Source of the DNA: Thiotrichaceae bacterium
Lineage (GTDB): Bacteria > Pseudomonadota > Gammaproteobacteria > Thiotrichales > Thiotrichaceae
Assembly: GCA_015486375.1 (NCBI GenBank)
Contig: WFRR01000119.1
Span: 1-42,459 of the forward strand
Direction: 5' to 3'
Length of the DNA stretch: 42,459 nucleotides
This document shows, piece by piece, positions 17,158-29,184 of the stretch (the stretch's first letter is position 1; the number at the start of each line of letters is the position of its first letter). The translations under genes and the position numbers were made by a program. Below the pieces are notes generated by a model. That model had not been told where the DNA came from. It was given only the letters and a program-made list of their open reading frames with translations, and did no database searches.

Positions 17158-17763
17158 CTAGCGGTTATAACTAACCATACGCAAAGAAGGTGCAATCGTT
17201 TTACGTGATGCATTGCGAATATGACTAGCAAGATAGCGTTGCATCTTGGCTTGCTCATCTACGTTAATTCCCCCACTCCCAGATGCCACAATATTTTTGC
17301 TTGCTGCTAAAGACGGTATAGACTGACTAACGGCGACGACTGGCGTTGCGATCGTGGTATTCGATGCTAATTGTGCAGTCGCACCTTCTCTACCCTGATC
17401 GGCAACCATTAATGACTGCATACTAAAAACAGAAATTGCAGCAACGGTTGCTGCAATAGCCATTCCTGATAATGGTTGTAGCCAGCGTGATTTTGTCAGC
17501 GTTTTAACTGAAGTTGTTTCTTGTATACTGACTTCAGAATAGGTATCTTCTTCATCCAAGCGTAACTGCATACTTGATAAAAAATCAGGATCTACCGCAG
17601 TCGTATCCATCGGTTCTCGCATCACCTCGCCAATTAAGGCATAATTAGACCAACTTTGCTGTAAGTCCCCATCTTTTTCTAATTCATCTAAAAGACGACG
17701 TTGTTCAAATGCACCCGCTTCATCATCAAATACTGCGGATAGATGTTCATTTTTAGTTTTCAT
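17158..17763 (-). CDS. rseA: Anti-sigma-E factor RseA (MucA)
   Basis: Single-pass inner-membrane anti-sigma factor that holds RpoE until regulated proteolysis. From the ATG at 17763 the product is about 201 residues. The cytoplasmic N-terminal domain matches the family (EHLSAVFDDEAGAFEQRRLL, then SWSNYALIGEVMRE). One transmembrane helix follows (PLSGMAIAATVAAISVFSMQ), then a periplasmic region ending in QAKMQRYLASHIRNA. I chose 17763 because the N-terminus then resembles RseA and a GGTG ribosome-like site lies seven bases upstream. Four further in-frame ATGs run up to 17802, so the start is uncertain. It lies about 100 bases from rpoE and 62 from rseB. Confidence 0.9.
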   Translation of the reverse strand: MKTKNEHLSAVFDDEAGAFEQRRLLDELEKDGDLQQSWSNYALIGEVMREPMDTTAVDPDFLSSMQLRLDEEDTYSEVSIQETTSVKTLTKSRWLQPLSGMAIAATVAAISVFSMQSLMVADQGREGATAQLASNTTIATPVVAVSQSIPSLAASKNIVASGSGGINVDEQAKMQRYLASHIRNASRKTIAPSLRMVSYNR

Positions 17764-17862
17764 TGTTTTCACCATACTCATCGTTAGATTATCCATAATC
17801 ATTAGGTTTGAATAACACTATTCGACTCTCAATATTTTATTAAACTACAGTCCTGTATAAAT

Positions 17863-18435
17863 TTATAACAGGGGTCTTAATTCTTTATCAATTGATTCCC
17901 GCGCACGAAATATACGTGATCGGACTGTACCAATTGGGCATTCCATCGCCACAGCAATTTCTTCATAACTGAGTCCATCAATTTCCCTTAATGTAATCGC
18001 AGTACGAAGGTCAGTCGGCAATTTTTGAATTGCCCTGATAATTGTCATCCTAATTTCATCTCGTAAACTTTCCCGTTCAGGAGATGCATATTCCTTTAGA
18101 GCCGACTCACCGCCATATTGTTCCGCTTCTTGTGCATCAATATCGTTGGCAGGCAAACGCCGACTCTGTGAAACGAGGTGATTTTTTGCAGTATTGATGG
18201 CAATACGGTACATCCACGTATAGAACGCACTGTCGCCTCGAAAATTTTTTAAACCTCGATATGCCTTAATAAATGCTTCTTGTGCCACATCCATCGCTAA
18301 ATGGTGATCATGCACATAACGGGTAACTAAACTAATTACCTTTTGCTGATATTTAAGTACTAGCACATCAAAGGCTTTTTTATCTCCTGACTGAACACGC
18401 CTGACCAGTTCGAGATCTATACTCTTTTGCCCCAT
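17863..18435 (-). CDS. rpoE: RNA polymerase sigma-E factor
   Basis: Extracytoplasmic-function sigma factor for envelope stress (RpoE/AlgU). About 190 residues. Region 2 is seen in KYQQKVISLVTRYV, DVAQEAFIKAYRGLKNF and GDSAFYTWMYRIAINTAKN. Region 4 is seen in LPTDLRTAITLREIDGLSYE and IGTVRSRIFRARESI. An AAGGAG lies eleven bases before the ATG at 18435. The ATG at 18444 is only two bases from it, too close, so I prefer 18435. It leads rpoE-rseA-rseB-rseC and is divergent from nadB, the standard gammaproteobacterial layout. I could not find the usual autoregulatory GAACTT-TCTGA promoter in the 230-base gap. Confidence 0.95.
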   Translation of the reverse strand: MGQKSIDLELVRRVQSGDKKAFDVLVLKYQQKVISLVTRYVHDHHLAMDVAQEAFIKAYRGLKNFRGDSAFYTWMYRIAINTAKNHLVSQSRRLPANDIDAQEAEQYGGESALKEYASPERESLRDEIRMTIIRAIQKLPTDLRTAITLREIDGLSYEEIAVAMECPIGTVRSRIFRARESIDKELRPLL

Positions 18436-18668
18436 AATGGGCATAACTCCTTATTTATTTTTTAAAAACTAGAGAATCACACGATTTTTGTCTAAATATT
18501 TACAATTAACTCGGCTTGTGACGTATTCATTATCACAGCTTCGAGTGATGATTCTTATAAAGGTTCATCTGCACATTTGTTTTAAGCGTCCCCCCACAAG
18601 ATATATTTTTTCAACCTCTCACTAATAATAGAATACTGTTACTAAAAGCGGCTAGGTATTGTTCAAAA

Positions 18669-21670
<3,002 letters not shown>

Positions 21671-21709
21671 ATTGATTAAAGCAGTGCATTAAAAAGGAAA
21701 GGAAAACAT

Positions 21710-22873
21710 ATGGGTGCTAATGAAAAACTACCATTATTAGGCGGCTTATCTAGCCAACAATTTTTAACAGACTATTGGCAGAAAAAACCCTTATTAATTC
21801 GGCAAGCCTTTTCTAATTTTGACAGCCCCATTAGTCCCGAAGAATTAGCAGGGCTAAGCTGTGATACTGAGGCACCTGCGCGTATTTTAGTAGAAAAGGG
21901 TTTAGGGCAGGCATGGAAAACCTTGTATGGTCCTTTTGATGAGGAAAGTTTTGCTGAATTACCAGAGACTCATTGGACTTTGCTCGTCAATGATGTAGAA
22001 CGCTATTATCCTGAACTACGCGATAAAATTATTGAACCTTTTCGTTTTTTACCTGACTGGCGTATTGATGATTTAATGGTTAGTTTTGCTGTACAAGGGG
22101 GATCAGTCGGTCCACATACTGATGAATATGATGTTTTTTTAATTCAAGCACAAGGGCAACGACACTGGCAAATTGCAGATTATCCGATTGATGAAGGGGA
22201 TTTAATTGCTAATATTGATTTGCGTATACTCAAATCAATTGAACCTGAACAGGAATGGACATTAAATACAGGAGATATGCTCTACCTTCCTCCTCATGTT
22301 ATTCATAATGGTATCGCAGTCAATGACTGTATGACCTTCTCGGTGGGTTTCCGCGCTCCCCAACAGCAAGAATTACTCAGTAGTTACTTTGATAGCTGTT
22401 TAGAACAACTTCCCAAGACAGCACGTTACAGTGATCCACAACGACAAGTACAAGCACATTCAGGAGAAATTGATCAAGAAAGCCTAGAGAAATTAGTACA
22501 AATGCTACATTTTGGCTTGAATAATAATTCCGATTTTATGCAGCAATGTATTGGTCGCTATTTAACCCAAACAAAAGGTGAATCTAGTCTAATTTTTCCA
22601 GATGATTCACAAGAAAATTATATTGCAGGGCAAGATTATCAACGTTTACCCGAAAGTCGTTTTGCTTATACTGTTGATACGGATAAAATAAACTTTTTTG
22701 CAAACGGTTCATCCAGAATTTATTCTGTTAGCTTTATAGAATCTGCTAAATTTCTATGTAAGTACTACTCTTATAAAGAAAACCAACTGTCTCACCTTAT
22801 GCCAAATTCTGAATTCAGCGCATGTTTCACTTGGTTACTTAAAAATAAAGCGATCTTTTCTTTAACAGGATAA
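21710..22873 (+). CDS. roxA: Ribosomal protein uL16 arginine hydroxylase (YcfD/RoxA family)
   Basis: JmjC-type 2-oxoglutarate/Fe(II) oxygenase that hydroxylates an arginine of 50S protein L16. The protein is 387 residues. The metal triad is visible: His and Asp in the GPHTDEYDVFLIQAQG segment and the second His in YLPPHVIHNGIAV. The N-terminal FLTDYWQKKPLLIRQAF is the usual family start. A winged-helix C-terminal part follows from about residue 250. A strong AAAGGAAAGG ribosome site lies just before the ATG. It sits between purB (39 bases) and the DUF1287 gene (two bases), in an apparent operon. Confidence 0.92.
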   Translation: MGANEKLPLLGGLSSQQFLTDYWQKKPLLIRQAFSNFDSPISPEELAGLSCDTEAPARILVEKGLGQAWKTLYGPFDEESFAELPETHWTLLVNDVERYYPELRDKIIEPFRFLPDWRIDDLMVSFAVQGGSVGPHTDEYDVFLIQAQGQRHWQIADYPIDEGDLIANIDLRILKSIEPEQEWTLNTGDMLYLPPHVIHNGIAVNDCMTFSVGFRAPQQQELLSSYFDSCLEQLPKTARYSDPQRQVQAHSGEIDQESLEKLVQMLHFGLNNNSDFMQQCIGRYLTQTKGESSLIFPDDSQENYIAGQDYQRLPESRFAYTVDTDKINFFANGSSRIYSVSFIESAKFLCKYYSYKENQLSHLMPNSEFSACFTWLLKNKAIFSLTG

Positions 22874-22875
22874 TA

Positions 22876-23577
22876 ATGAAACCCCTACACCTAAGTTACA
22901 TTCTACTGCTCTCCTTTTCCATTGTTCAACTTTCAGGCTGTGGCTCAGCACCGAAAAAAAAGCCACCCGCTGAAAAAAAGTATACGCCCAGTAAAAAAAT
23001 TCCTGTCAAAGTCGTGCCAAGACGCACCGTAGTCCCTTTCAATCCAATGAATTTATCTAACGCAGCCATCGAGCGTACCCGTCATAAAGTTAAATATGAT
23101 GGCAAATACGTTAAATTACGTTACCCCATGGGTGATGTGCCGCAAAATATTGGTGTGTGTACCGATGTCGTAGTACGTGCCTATCGACGTATGGGTATTG
23201 ATTTACAACGTAATGTACATGAGGACATGAAGAGACGCTTTGCTTTATATCCGAGTCAACGTATTTATGGAAAATTGATTCCTGATGCTAATATTGACCA
23301 TCGACGGGTGGTTAATTTAGAGAAATATTTTGAATTACACGGTCAAAAATTACCACTTTCAATGAATGGTGCAGATTATAAACCTGGTGATTTGGTTACA
23401 TGGCGAATCAATGGGGTTGCACCGCATATTGGTATTGTGGTGAATAAACGATCAAAGGATGGGCAACGTCCAATGATTGTTCATAACGATGGCAAAGGAC
23501 CAGTTACTGAAGATATTTTATTTAGAATGAAGAAAATGGTCGGTCATTATCGCTATTGGCCCAATCGTAGCCGTTAA
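22876..23577 (+). CDS. DUF1287 lipoprotein
   Basis: 233 residues. A lipoprotein signal ends VQLSGC (Cys22). A Lys/Pro-rich spacer follows (KKKPPAEKKYTPSKKIPVKV). The rest is a DUF1287 domain, from about residue 70 to the end: YPMGDVPQNIGVCTDVVVRA, a conserved VHEDMKRRF, DYKPGDLVTWRING, and HIGIVVNKRS. Its Cys in GVCTDV and His in PHIGIV look like an NlpC/P60-type Cys-His pair, so a cell-wall peptidase-like role is plausible but unproven. It begins two bases after roxA stops, so the two are coupled. It probably ends at the inverted repeat 23589-23636. Confidence 0.87.
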   Translation: MKPLHLSYILLLSFSIVQLSGCGSAPKKKPPAEKKYTPSKKIPVKVVPRRTVVPFNPMNLSNAAIERTRHKVKYDGKYVKLRYPMGDVPQNIGVCTDVVVRAYRRMGIDLQRNVHEDMKRRFALYPSQRIYGKLIPDANIDHRRVVNLEKYFELHGQKLPLSMNGADYKPGDLVTWRINGVAPHIGIVVNKRSKDGQRPMIVHNDGKGPVTEDILFRMKKMVGHYRYWPNRSR

Positions 23578-23588
23578 CACTTTTGTTT

Positions 23589-23636
23589 CATTTGATCTAT
23601 ATTCAACTTTTTAATTATCTGAATATAGATCAAATG
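23589..23636. terminator. 17-bp perfect inverted repeat between convergent genes
   Basis: The arms CATTTGATCTATATTCA (23589-23605) and TGAATATAGATCAAATG (23620-23636) are a perfect match around a 14-base loop. The repeat lies between the ends of the DUF1287 gene (plus) and the permease gene (minus), so it probably marks the end of transcription from both sides. It is AT-rich and has only short T runs after it, so it could instead be a protein-binding dyad. Confidence 0.5.
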
Positions 23637-23671
23637 ATTGTATTTCAATATTTTATCGTTTAAAACTAACT

Positions 23672-24721
23672 TTACCTTACCTCTGGCCAAGCATTTAAAA
23701 CGGCATGAATCAAAGTCGCAAGAGGAATGGCAAAAAACACCCCCCAAAAACCCCATAAACCACCAAAAAAGAGTACGGCTACAATGATTGCAGCAGGATG
23801 TAAATTAACCATGCCTGAGAAAAGAAGGGGGACAAGTAAATTACCATCGAGAAATTGAATAATGCCATAAGCAATCATTATTGTAATGAAATCTGAGTTA
23901 TAGCCCCATTGTGAATAGGCAATAATGGCAATGGGTATAGTCGCAATCGCGGCACCGACATAAGGAATAAGTACTGAAATTCCAACAATAAATGACAGTA
24001 ACATCGCATAGTTGAGTCCAAGAAATAGGAAAGTAATATAACTCACACCCCAAGCAATGAGTATTTCTAAAAATTTCCCCCGCACATAGCCAACAATTTT
24101 ACAATTAACTTCTACCCAAACACGGGTGACTAATTGACGATCTTTAGGTAAATAACTTTGTAGCCAAATTAAAATCCAATCTTTATCCTTTAAAAAGAAA
24201 AATACTAATAAAGGTACCACCACGAGATAAACCATAAAACTTAATAAATCAACCACAGAAGCTAATGAAAAGCTTAACACTTGTTGAGAATATTCAGAGA
24301 CTTGTGAACGAATACCCAATAAAAACTCTTGAATAGTTTGGGTATTAATTAAGTGTGGATATTGTTCGGGTAAAGCCATTAAGGCCGTTTGCCCTTGAGA
24401 TAACATCTTAGGAATTTCTAATACAAATGCACTGGCTTGCCGTAACATTAAAGGAGCGAGTACAAATAAGGTAATCAATAACAACAAGATAAAGATACTA
24501 AACACGCTAATAACAGCAAGAAAGCGTGGAAAGCGATGGGATTGAAGCAGCATAACACCGCCATCTAACAGGTAGGCAATAATAATCGCAGCCAATAGTG
24601 GCGTTAATAGTTGACCAGCAAAGATAATAATACTAAAGCCAAGTATCAGTAGAAAAGTTAATAGAGCCACTTGTGGGTCAGAAAAGTGCCGTATATACCA
24701 ATCGTGGAGTAACTTACCCAT
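23672..24721 (-). CDS. AI-2E family transporter (PerM-like permease)
   Basis: 349 residues with about eight hydrophobic helices. Membrane protein of the PerM/AI-2E exporter-like family, whose members include sodium/proton antiporters, so the substrate cannot be told from sequence. Family signs: an N-terminal helix pair (LTFLLILGFSIIIFAGQLLT), the central LLVFFFLKDKDWILIWLQSY with its conserved KD, and the late LSFIVGISVLIPYVGAAIAT and FSGMVNLHPAAIIVAVLFFG. Its start overlaps the end of the small upstream gene by eight bases, so the two are coupled. It converges on the DUF1287 gene. Confidence 0.9.
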   Translation of the reverse strand: MGKLLHDWYIRHFSDPQVALLTFLLILGFSIIIFAGQLLTPLLAAIIIAYLLDGGVMLLQSHRFPRFLAVISVFSIFILLLLITLFVLAPLMLRQASAFVLEIPKMLSQGQTALMALPEQYPHLINTQTIQEFLLGIRSQVSEYSQQVLSFSLASVVDLLSFMVYLVVVPLLVFFFLKDKDWILIWLQSYLPKDRQLVTRVWVEVNCKIVGYVRGKFLEILIAWGVSYITFLFLGLNYAMLLSFIVGISVLIPYVGAAIATIPIAIIAYSQWGYNSDFITIMIAYGIIQFLDGNLLVPLLFSGMVNLHPAAIIVAVLFFGGLWGFWGVFFAIPLATLIHAVLNAWPEVR

Positions 24722-25097
24722 TGTTTAATTCAGCATATTGATTTTTAAATAATTCTTGTAAATCATCAATCACCACTTCGGCTGAACGACCTTCCATAAT
24801 ATGTGAAGTCATTAACTTAGAAATAGCATCAAACATGGTATCTGTATTTACCATCGGATAATTAGCTGATAAACGCCGAATGGCTTTAATCACAGATTCT
24901 TTCTTAGGACGAGGGATATTTAACGGTTTTAGATCGGCTATTCTTTCTTGAGGTGTTATCGACTGTTCTTGTTGTTGGACAAGAAAGTTTGCGAAACTTA
25001 ATAAAGTTTGCCGATGATTGCTATCTAGCGCTTTATAAATTTTAGACAGCGCACGTTCCTCACGGCTTCCACGCACTGACGGCATATTTTGTAACAT
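24714..25097 (-). CDS. Small helical cytoplasmic protein, unknown function
   Basis: 127 residues, with no signal peptide and no transmembrane segment. I recognise no characterised domain. The sequence is charged and predicted mostly helical. The N-terminal half carries EERALSKIYKALDSNHRQTL. A central basic stretch (IPRPKKESVIKAIRRLSANY) precedes an acidic C-terminus (VVIDDLQELFKNQYAELNNG). Its last eight bases overlap the permease start, so the two are translated together. It may be a partner or regulator of that permease; this rests on coupling alone. Start at 25097; an ATG at 25085 is also possible. Confidence 0.75.
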   Translation of the reverse strand: MLQNMPSVRGSREERALSKIYKALDSNHRQTLLSFANFLVQQQEQSITPQERIADLKPLNIPRPKKESVIKAIRRLSANYPMVNTDTMFDAISKLMTSHIMEGRSAEVVIDDLQELFKNQYAELNNG

Positions 25098-25206
25098 CCA
25101 CAGACCCTAGCTAGCTTTATTTGAAATAACTCCCAGCTAAAGCCAGTGAGCTTCTGAAGAATCTAAATAACGATTATCTGATCCTCATCGCTCACTTTAG
25201 CAGTGA

Positions 25207-26103
25207 CTACAATTTTTTTCCACAATAACCACGAGCAAAATCTAGCAACTCCTCCATCGCTCTAACCCGAAACTTCTGACGTTGACGCACAAAAGAGAAT
25301 TGGCGTGATAACGGTGGATTTAAGGGTATTGCTGCCAACATTCCTAGCTTTAACTCCTTGGAGACACTGACACTAGAAACAATAGAAACCCCGATACCTG
25401 CCTCAACAGCGCCTTTCACTGCCTCTGGGCTACCTAGCTCTAAACAAGAAATCGCTTTTCGTTCAACTCCATGCTCTTTAAAGTAATCAGTAATCACTTC
25501 ACGCGTTCCTGAACCTTCTTCACGACAAACAAACTGATGCGCTAACACTTCAGCAGGCGTAACTGATTTTTTTTGTGCCAACTGATGTCCAACAGGTACA
25601 ATTGCAATCAAATCATCATTTCTACATACCTCAACCAGTAAATTTTTATTATTTACGGGTCCTTCAACTACACCTAAATCAATAACATTATTTTCGACCA
25701 TCGAAACAATGCCTTCAGTATTAGAGACTCTTAACCTTAAGCGTACTTCTGGGTTATTAGTTCTAAATTCTCCCAATAAGGCAGGTAGCATATATTCTGA
25801 AATAGTAATACTTGCACCAAGGGTCAAGGATCCACTAATATCGCTGGTCAATTCTTTAATGGCATTTTCCATTTCAGAATATCGCTCAAATATTTGTTCA
25901 GCATATTGAAAGGTAATATGTCCCGCTTCCGTTAGTGATACCTTATTGTGGGTACGATCAAATAGGCGCGTATCAAACTGATCCTCCAACTGCCTAATCT
26001 GAAACGTAACAGCAGGCTGGGTCATATGTAACACTTCAGCCGCCTTTGTAAAACTTAATAAACGTGCTACCGCATGAAACACCTGCAATCTTCTATCTGA
26101 CAT
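25207..26103 (-). CDS. LysR family transcriptional regulator
   Basis: 298 residues. The winged helix-turn-helix lies at about 5-65 (QVFHAVARLLSFTKAAEVLH, TQPAVTFQIRQLEDQFDTRL, DRTHNKVSLTEAG). A periplasmic-binding-like effector domain follows from about 90 to the end (GSLTLGASITISEYMLPALL, VVEGPVNNKNLLVEV, LELGSPEAVKGAVEAGIGVS). The type is close to the CbbR/YeiE/CysL cluster of LysR proteins, which often sense sulfur- or carbon-related metabolites. The target here is unknown. It is not divergent from any structural gene: upstream is a 588-base gap, then ccoS in the same direction. It likely regulates itself and a distant operon. Confidence 0.92.
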   Translation of the reverse strand: MSDRRLQVFHAVARLLSFTKAAEVLHMTQPAVTFQIRQLEDQFDTRLFDRTHNKVSLTEAGHITFQYAEQIFERYSEMENAIKELTSDISGSLTLGASITISEYMLPALLGEFRTNNPEVRLRLRVSNTEGIVSMVENNVIDLGVVEGPVNNKNLLVEVCRNDDLIAIVPVGHQLAQKKSVTPAEVLAHQFVCREEGSGTREVITDYFKEHGVERKAISCLELGSPEAVKGAVEAGIGVSIVSSVSVSKELKLGMLAAIPLNPPLSRQFSFVRQRQKFRVRAMEELLDFARGYCGKKL

Positions 26104-26254
26104 TTTTACTCGTCACTCTCCAAAGTTGCACACTGTCTAAACATCACTTCTGTTTCTTAAAATTAGCATAAGACACAATATCAACTTAAAAAGAGTATTT
26201 CCTTTTAAATATCAAATGTTAATATGGTAAAAACAATGATTTCCTTTCAGACTT

Positions 26255-26401
26255 TCACTCTTTGCCACGGTCTTTTATCTTAATTGGTCGTAATAAAACG
26301 CCAATAATGCAAGCCACATATAGAATGGTATTAATCACATAATGATGAACAGTAATGTGCAAAAAATTCTTAAATAAAACCAGAAAAGAGAAAAATTTCC
26401 C
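26255..26401 (-). pseudogene. Possible remnant of a membrane-protein C-terminus
   Basis: 48 codons are open on the minus strand up to a TGA, with no ATG. The last part reads YVINTILYVACIIGVLLRPI then KIKDRGKE and stop. This looks like a final transmembrane helix followed by the basic tail of a secondary transporter. An ATG 6 bases further up is in another frame and stops after 11 codons. It may be a decayed gene end or chance AT-rich coding. Confidence 0.25.
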
Positions 26402-26459
26402 TCATGACACTCTGATTATTCTCTTCAGGACATCCATAATCCTGATATATCAATTAAAC

Positions 26460-26481
26460 AGCCTTATTATAAAGTAAGGCT
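26460..26481. repeat. Small hairpin in the ccoS-LysR gap
   Basis: The 7-bp arms AGCCTTA and TAAGGCT flank an 8-base loop. The position, 210 bases after the ccoS stop, and the weak T-rich sequence on the minus strand (GTTTAATT) make it a poor but possible transcript end. Confidence 0.3.
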
Positions 26482-26691
26482 ATCACAAGCGTAAAAAATT
26501 ATTTGTCTTATCTAGCTTGTTTGAATGATCATAGGATAGATTGCTAGAAAAAACCGAAAGACAAGGGCTTTTAATGATAAAAAATTAAATTTGAATTAGT
26601 GCAATATCGCTCTATCTGCAAAAGCAAACCTTTAGTAAAAATTTTTATTGTATTTTTGTATAAAGTATGACTAAGCAATAGACCCAATATA

Positions 26692-26874
26692 CTATTTAAC
26701 CTTATTGCGTTGATTATTAGCAGGAATACGTGGATCATCGTCATCCATGAGAATACGGTAAGCAGCGCCATCAAGATCATCATATTGCCCGCTTTTTACA
26801 GTCAAAATAAATGCCACAACCGCCACTACGATGACCACAATACCCAAAGGAATCAGTAAATACAGTGCTTCCAT
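26692..26874 (-). CDS. ccoS: cbb3-type cytochrome oxidase assembly protein CcoS
   Basis: 60-residue single-pass membrane protein needed to insert haem and copper into cbb3 oxidase. The transmembrane helix is at about 5-26 (YLLIPLGIVVIVVAVVAFIL). The family signature follows: TVKSGQYDDLDGAAYRILMDDDD. The C-terminal tail is short and basic. It begins ten bases after the protease gene ends and is probably cotranscribed with it. The normal partners ccoNOPQ, ccoG and ccoI are not in the window, so this is a displaced ccoS. Confidence 0.9.
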   Translation of the reverse strand: MEALYLLIPLGIVVIVVAVVAFILTVKSGQYDDLDGAAYRILMDDDDPRIPANNQRNKVK

Positions 26875-26884
26875 AATTATGCCT

Positions 26885-27973
26885 TTAATGCTCTAAATCA
26901 GGGTTGGCGAGTGTAACACTAATACTGAGTATGGTTTGTTGTTCTGCCTCTCTACGCAATACTTCTAACTGCACGCTATTACCCACCCGAGTTAAACCTA
27001 ATAAATTACGTAACTTGGCAGCCCCTTTTATGTATTCATCATTATGACGTAAGATGATATCACCTTGTTTTAAGCCTGCTTTATCTGCGGGTGATTGAGG
27101 CACAACATGACTGATCAGTGCGCGAAGTTTAGCATCGACCATAATATCATCGACAACAACTCCAATTGAACCTCGTTTAATGTCACCATATTGTATCAGC
27201 TGTTCAATAACGGCCTTCACCATACTGCCTGTAATGGCAAAACCAATCCCTGTGTTACTATTATTAGCCCCTACAATTGCAGTGCTGATTCCTACTAATT
27301 GACCTTGCATAGAAACTAATGCGCCGCCTGAATTCCCAACATTAATGGATGCATCAGTTTGAATAAAATCTTCATAGCCCTCTAAACCAAGCCCCGAGCG
27401 TCCTAGAGCACTTACAAGTCCAAACGTAACACTGTGATCTAGACCGAATGGACTACCGATAGTGACAATAAAATCACCTGTTTCTAATTGTTTATCAGCA
27501 TGACTCAGTGTTAGAGCAGATAATTTATCAGCAGAAATTTTTAAGAGTGCCAAGTCGGTATCTGTATCAAACCCTATGACTTGTGCTTGTATTTCGCGTC
27601 GATCATGCAAGGTAATAATTGTTTTAACAGTATTTTGGATATTGTGATAATTGGTAACAATATAGCCTTTTTTTGCATTGATAATTACACCCGAGCCTTG
27701 GCTTTGTGACAAACAGGCTTCTGAGGGATTTTTATCTAAATCAAATTGCTTTTTTAACTGTGGATTATTGGGTACAAATGCGCTACACGCAACCCGATTG
27801 CCTTCAGAGAATACATTGACTACCGCAGGTAACACTTGACGCAACATAGGAGCAACAGAGGTGGTATGTCCCCCTTTCCCCCATCCTGTAGAAATATTAA
27901 TAGTACAACTGCCTAAAGACACGAGACACAGTAGGCTTATACAATAATATATACCTTGAACAATTTGATGCAT
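26885..27973 (-). CDS. DegS/DegQ-like trypsin-type serine protease, probable lipoprotein
   Basis: 362 residues: an HtrA-family protease with one PDZ domain. The N-terminus ends in a lipobox-like LGSC (Cys23), so the enzyme is likely lipid-anchored in the envelope. A single membrane anchor as in DegS is the alternative. Catalytic triad: His110 in IVTNYHNIQ, Asp140 in FDTDTDLALL and Ser215 in NVGNSGGAL. Two cysteines (63 and 87) flank the LA-like loop and could form a disulfide as in DegP. The PDZ domain covers about 265-355 (SHVVPQSPADKAGLKQGDII). A single PDZ favours a DegS-like role over DegP. An RseA-processing role alongside the window's rpoE-rse genes is inference. It leads ccoS. Confidence 0.88.
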   Translation of the reverse strand: MHQIVQGIYYCISLLCLVSLGSCTINISTGWGKGGHTTSVAPMLRQVLPAVVNVFSEGNRVACSAFVPNNPQLKKQFDLDKNPSEACLSQSQGSGVIINAKKGYIVTNYHNIQNTVKTIITLHDRREIQAQVIGFDTDTDLALLKISADKLSALTLSHADKQLETGDFIVTIGSPFGLDHSVTFGLVSALGRSGLGLEGYEDFIQTDASINVGNSGGALVSMQGQLVGISTAIVGANNSNTGIGFAITGSMVKAVIEQLIQYGDIKRGSIGVVVDDIMVDAKLRALISHVVPQSPADKAGLKQGDIILRHNDEYIKGAAKLRNLLGLTRVGNSVQLEVLRREAEQQTILSISVTLANPDLEH

Positions 27974-28244
27974 AAATGAAGTTTCGTCCCCTTTAGAATA
28001 ATAAATAGCACATGTAAAGAAAGCTCAAAAAAGGTCAACTTTAAAACCACATGCTGTGTCTTTCCTGCCACAATGGTCTGTGATACTACCATCAAACTCA
28101 GTTTTTATCTTGATTATTTTTATACAAAATTTCAAATAAAAATCAGATATTTAGCTTATAATTCATGATTAATACTTTATCGGATACATTTATATAATTT
28201 ATAAAGAGGTCGAGAATAGCCTAGCGAATATCTCTGCGTTATAA

Positions 28245-29162
<918 letters not shown>

Positions 29163-29184
29163 CCATATTGCTTACGAAAAAATA

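Larger units (their letters stand above)
26104..26691. other. 588-base gap between the LysR gene and ccoS
   Basis: No full gene seen. It holds the promoter region of the LysR gene. A minus-strand open segment at 26255-26401 has a protein-like hydrophobic reading. Two small inverted repeats are present: TCAGGA (26425-26430) with TCCTGA (26440-26445), and AGCCTTA (26460-26466) with TAAGGCT (26475-26481). The second could end ccoS transcripts. The rest is AT-rich and featureless to me. Confidence 0.5.

Noticed and set aside
18436-18668. Autoregulatory sigma-E promoter before rpoE
   Set aside because: I looked for GAACTT-N16-TCTGA on the minus strand and found no acceptable match.
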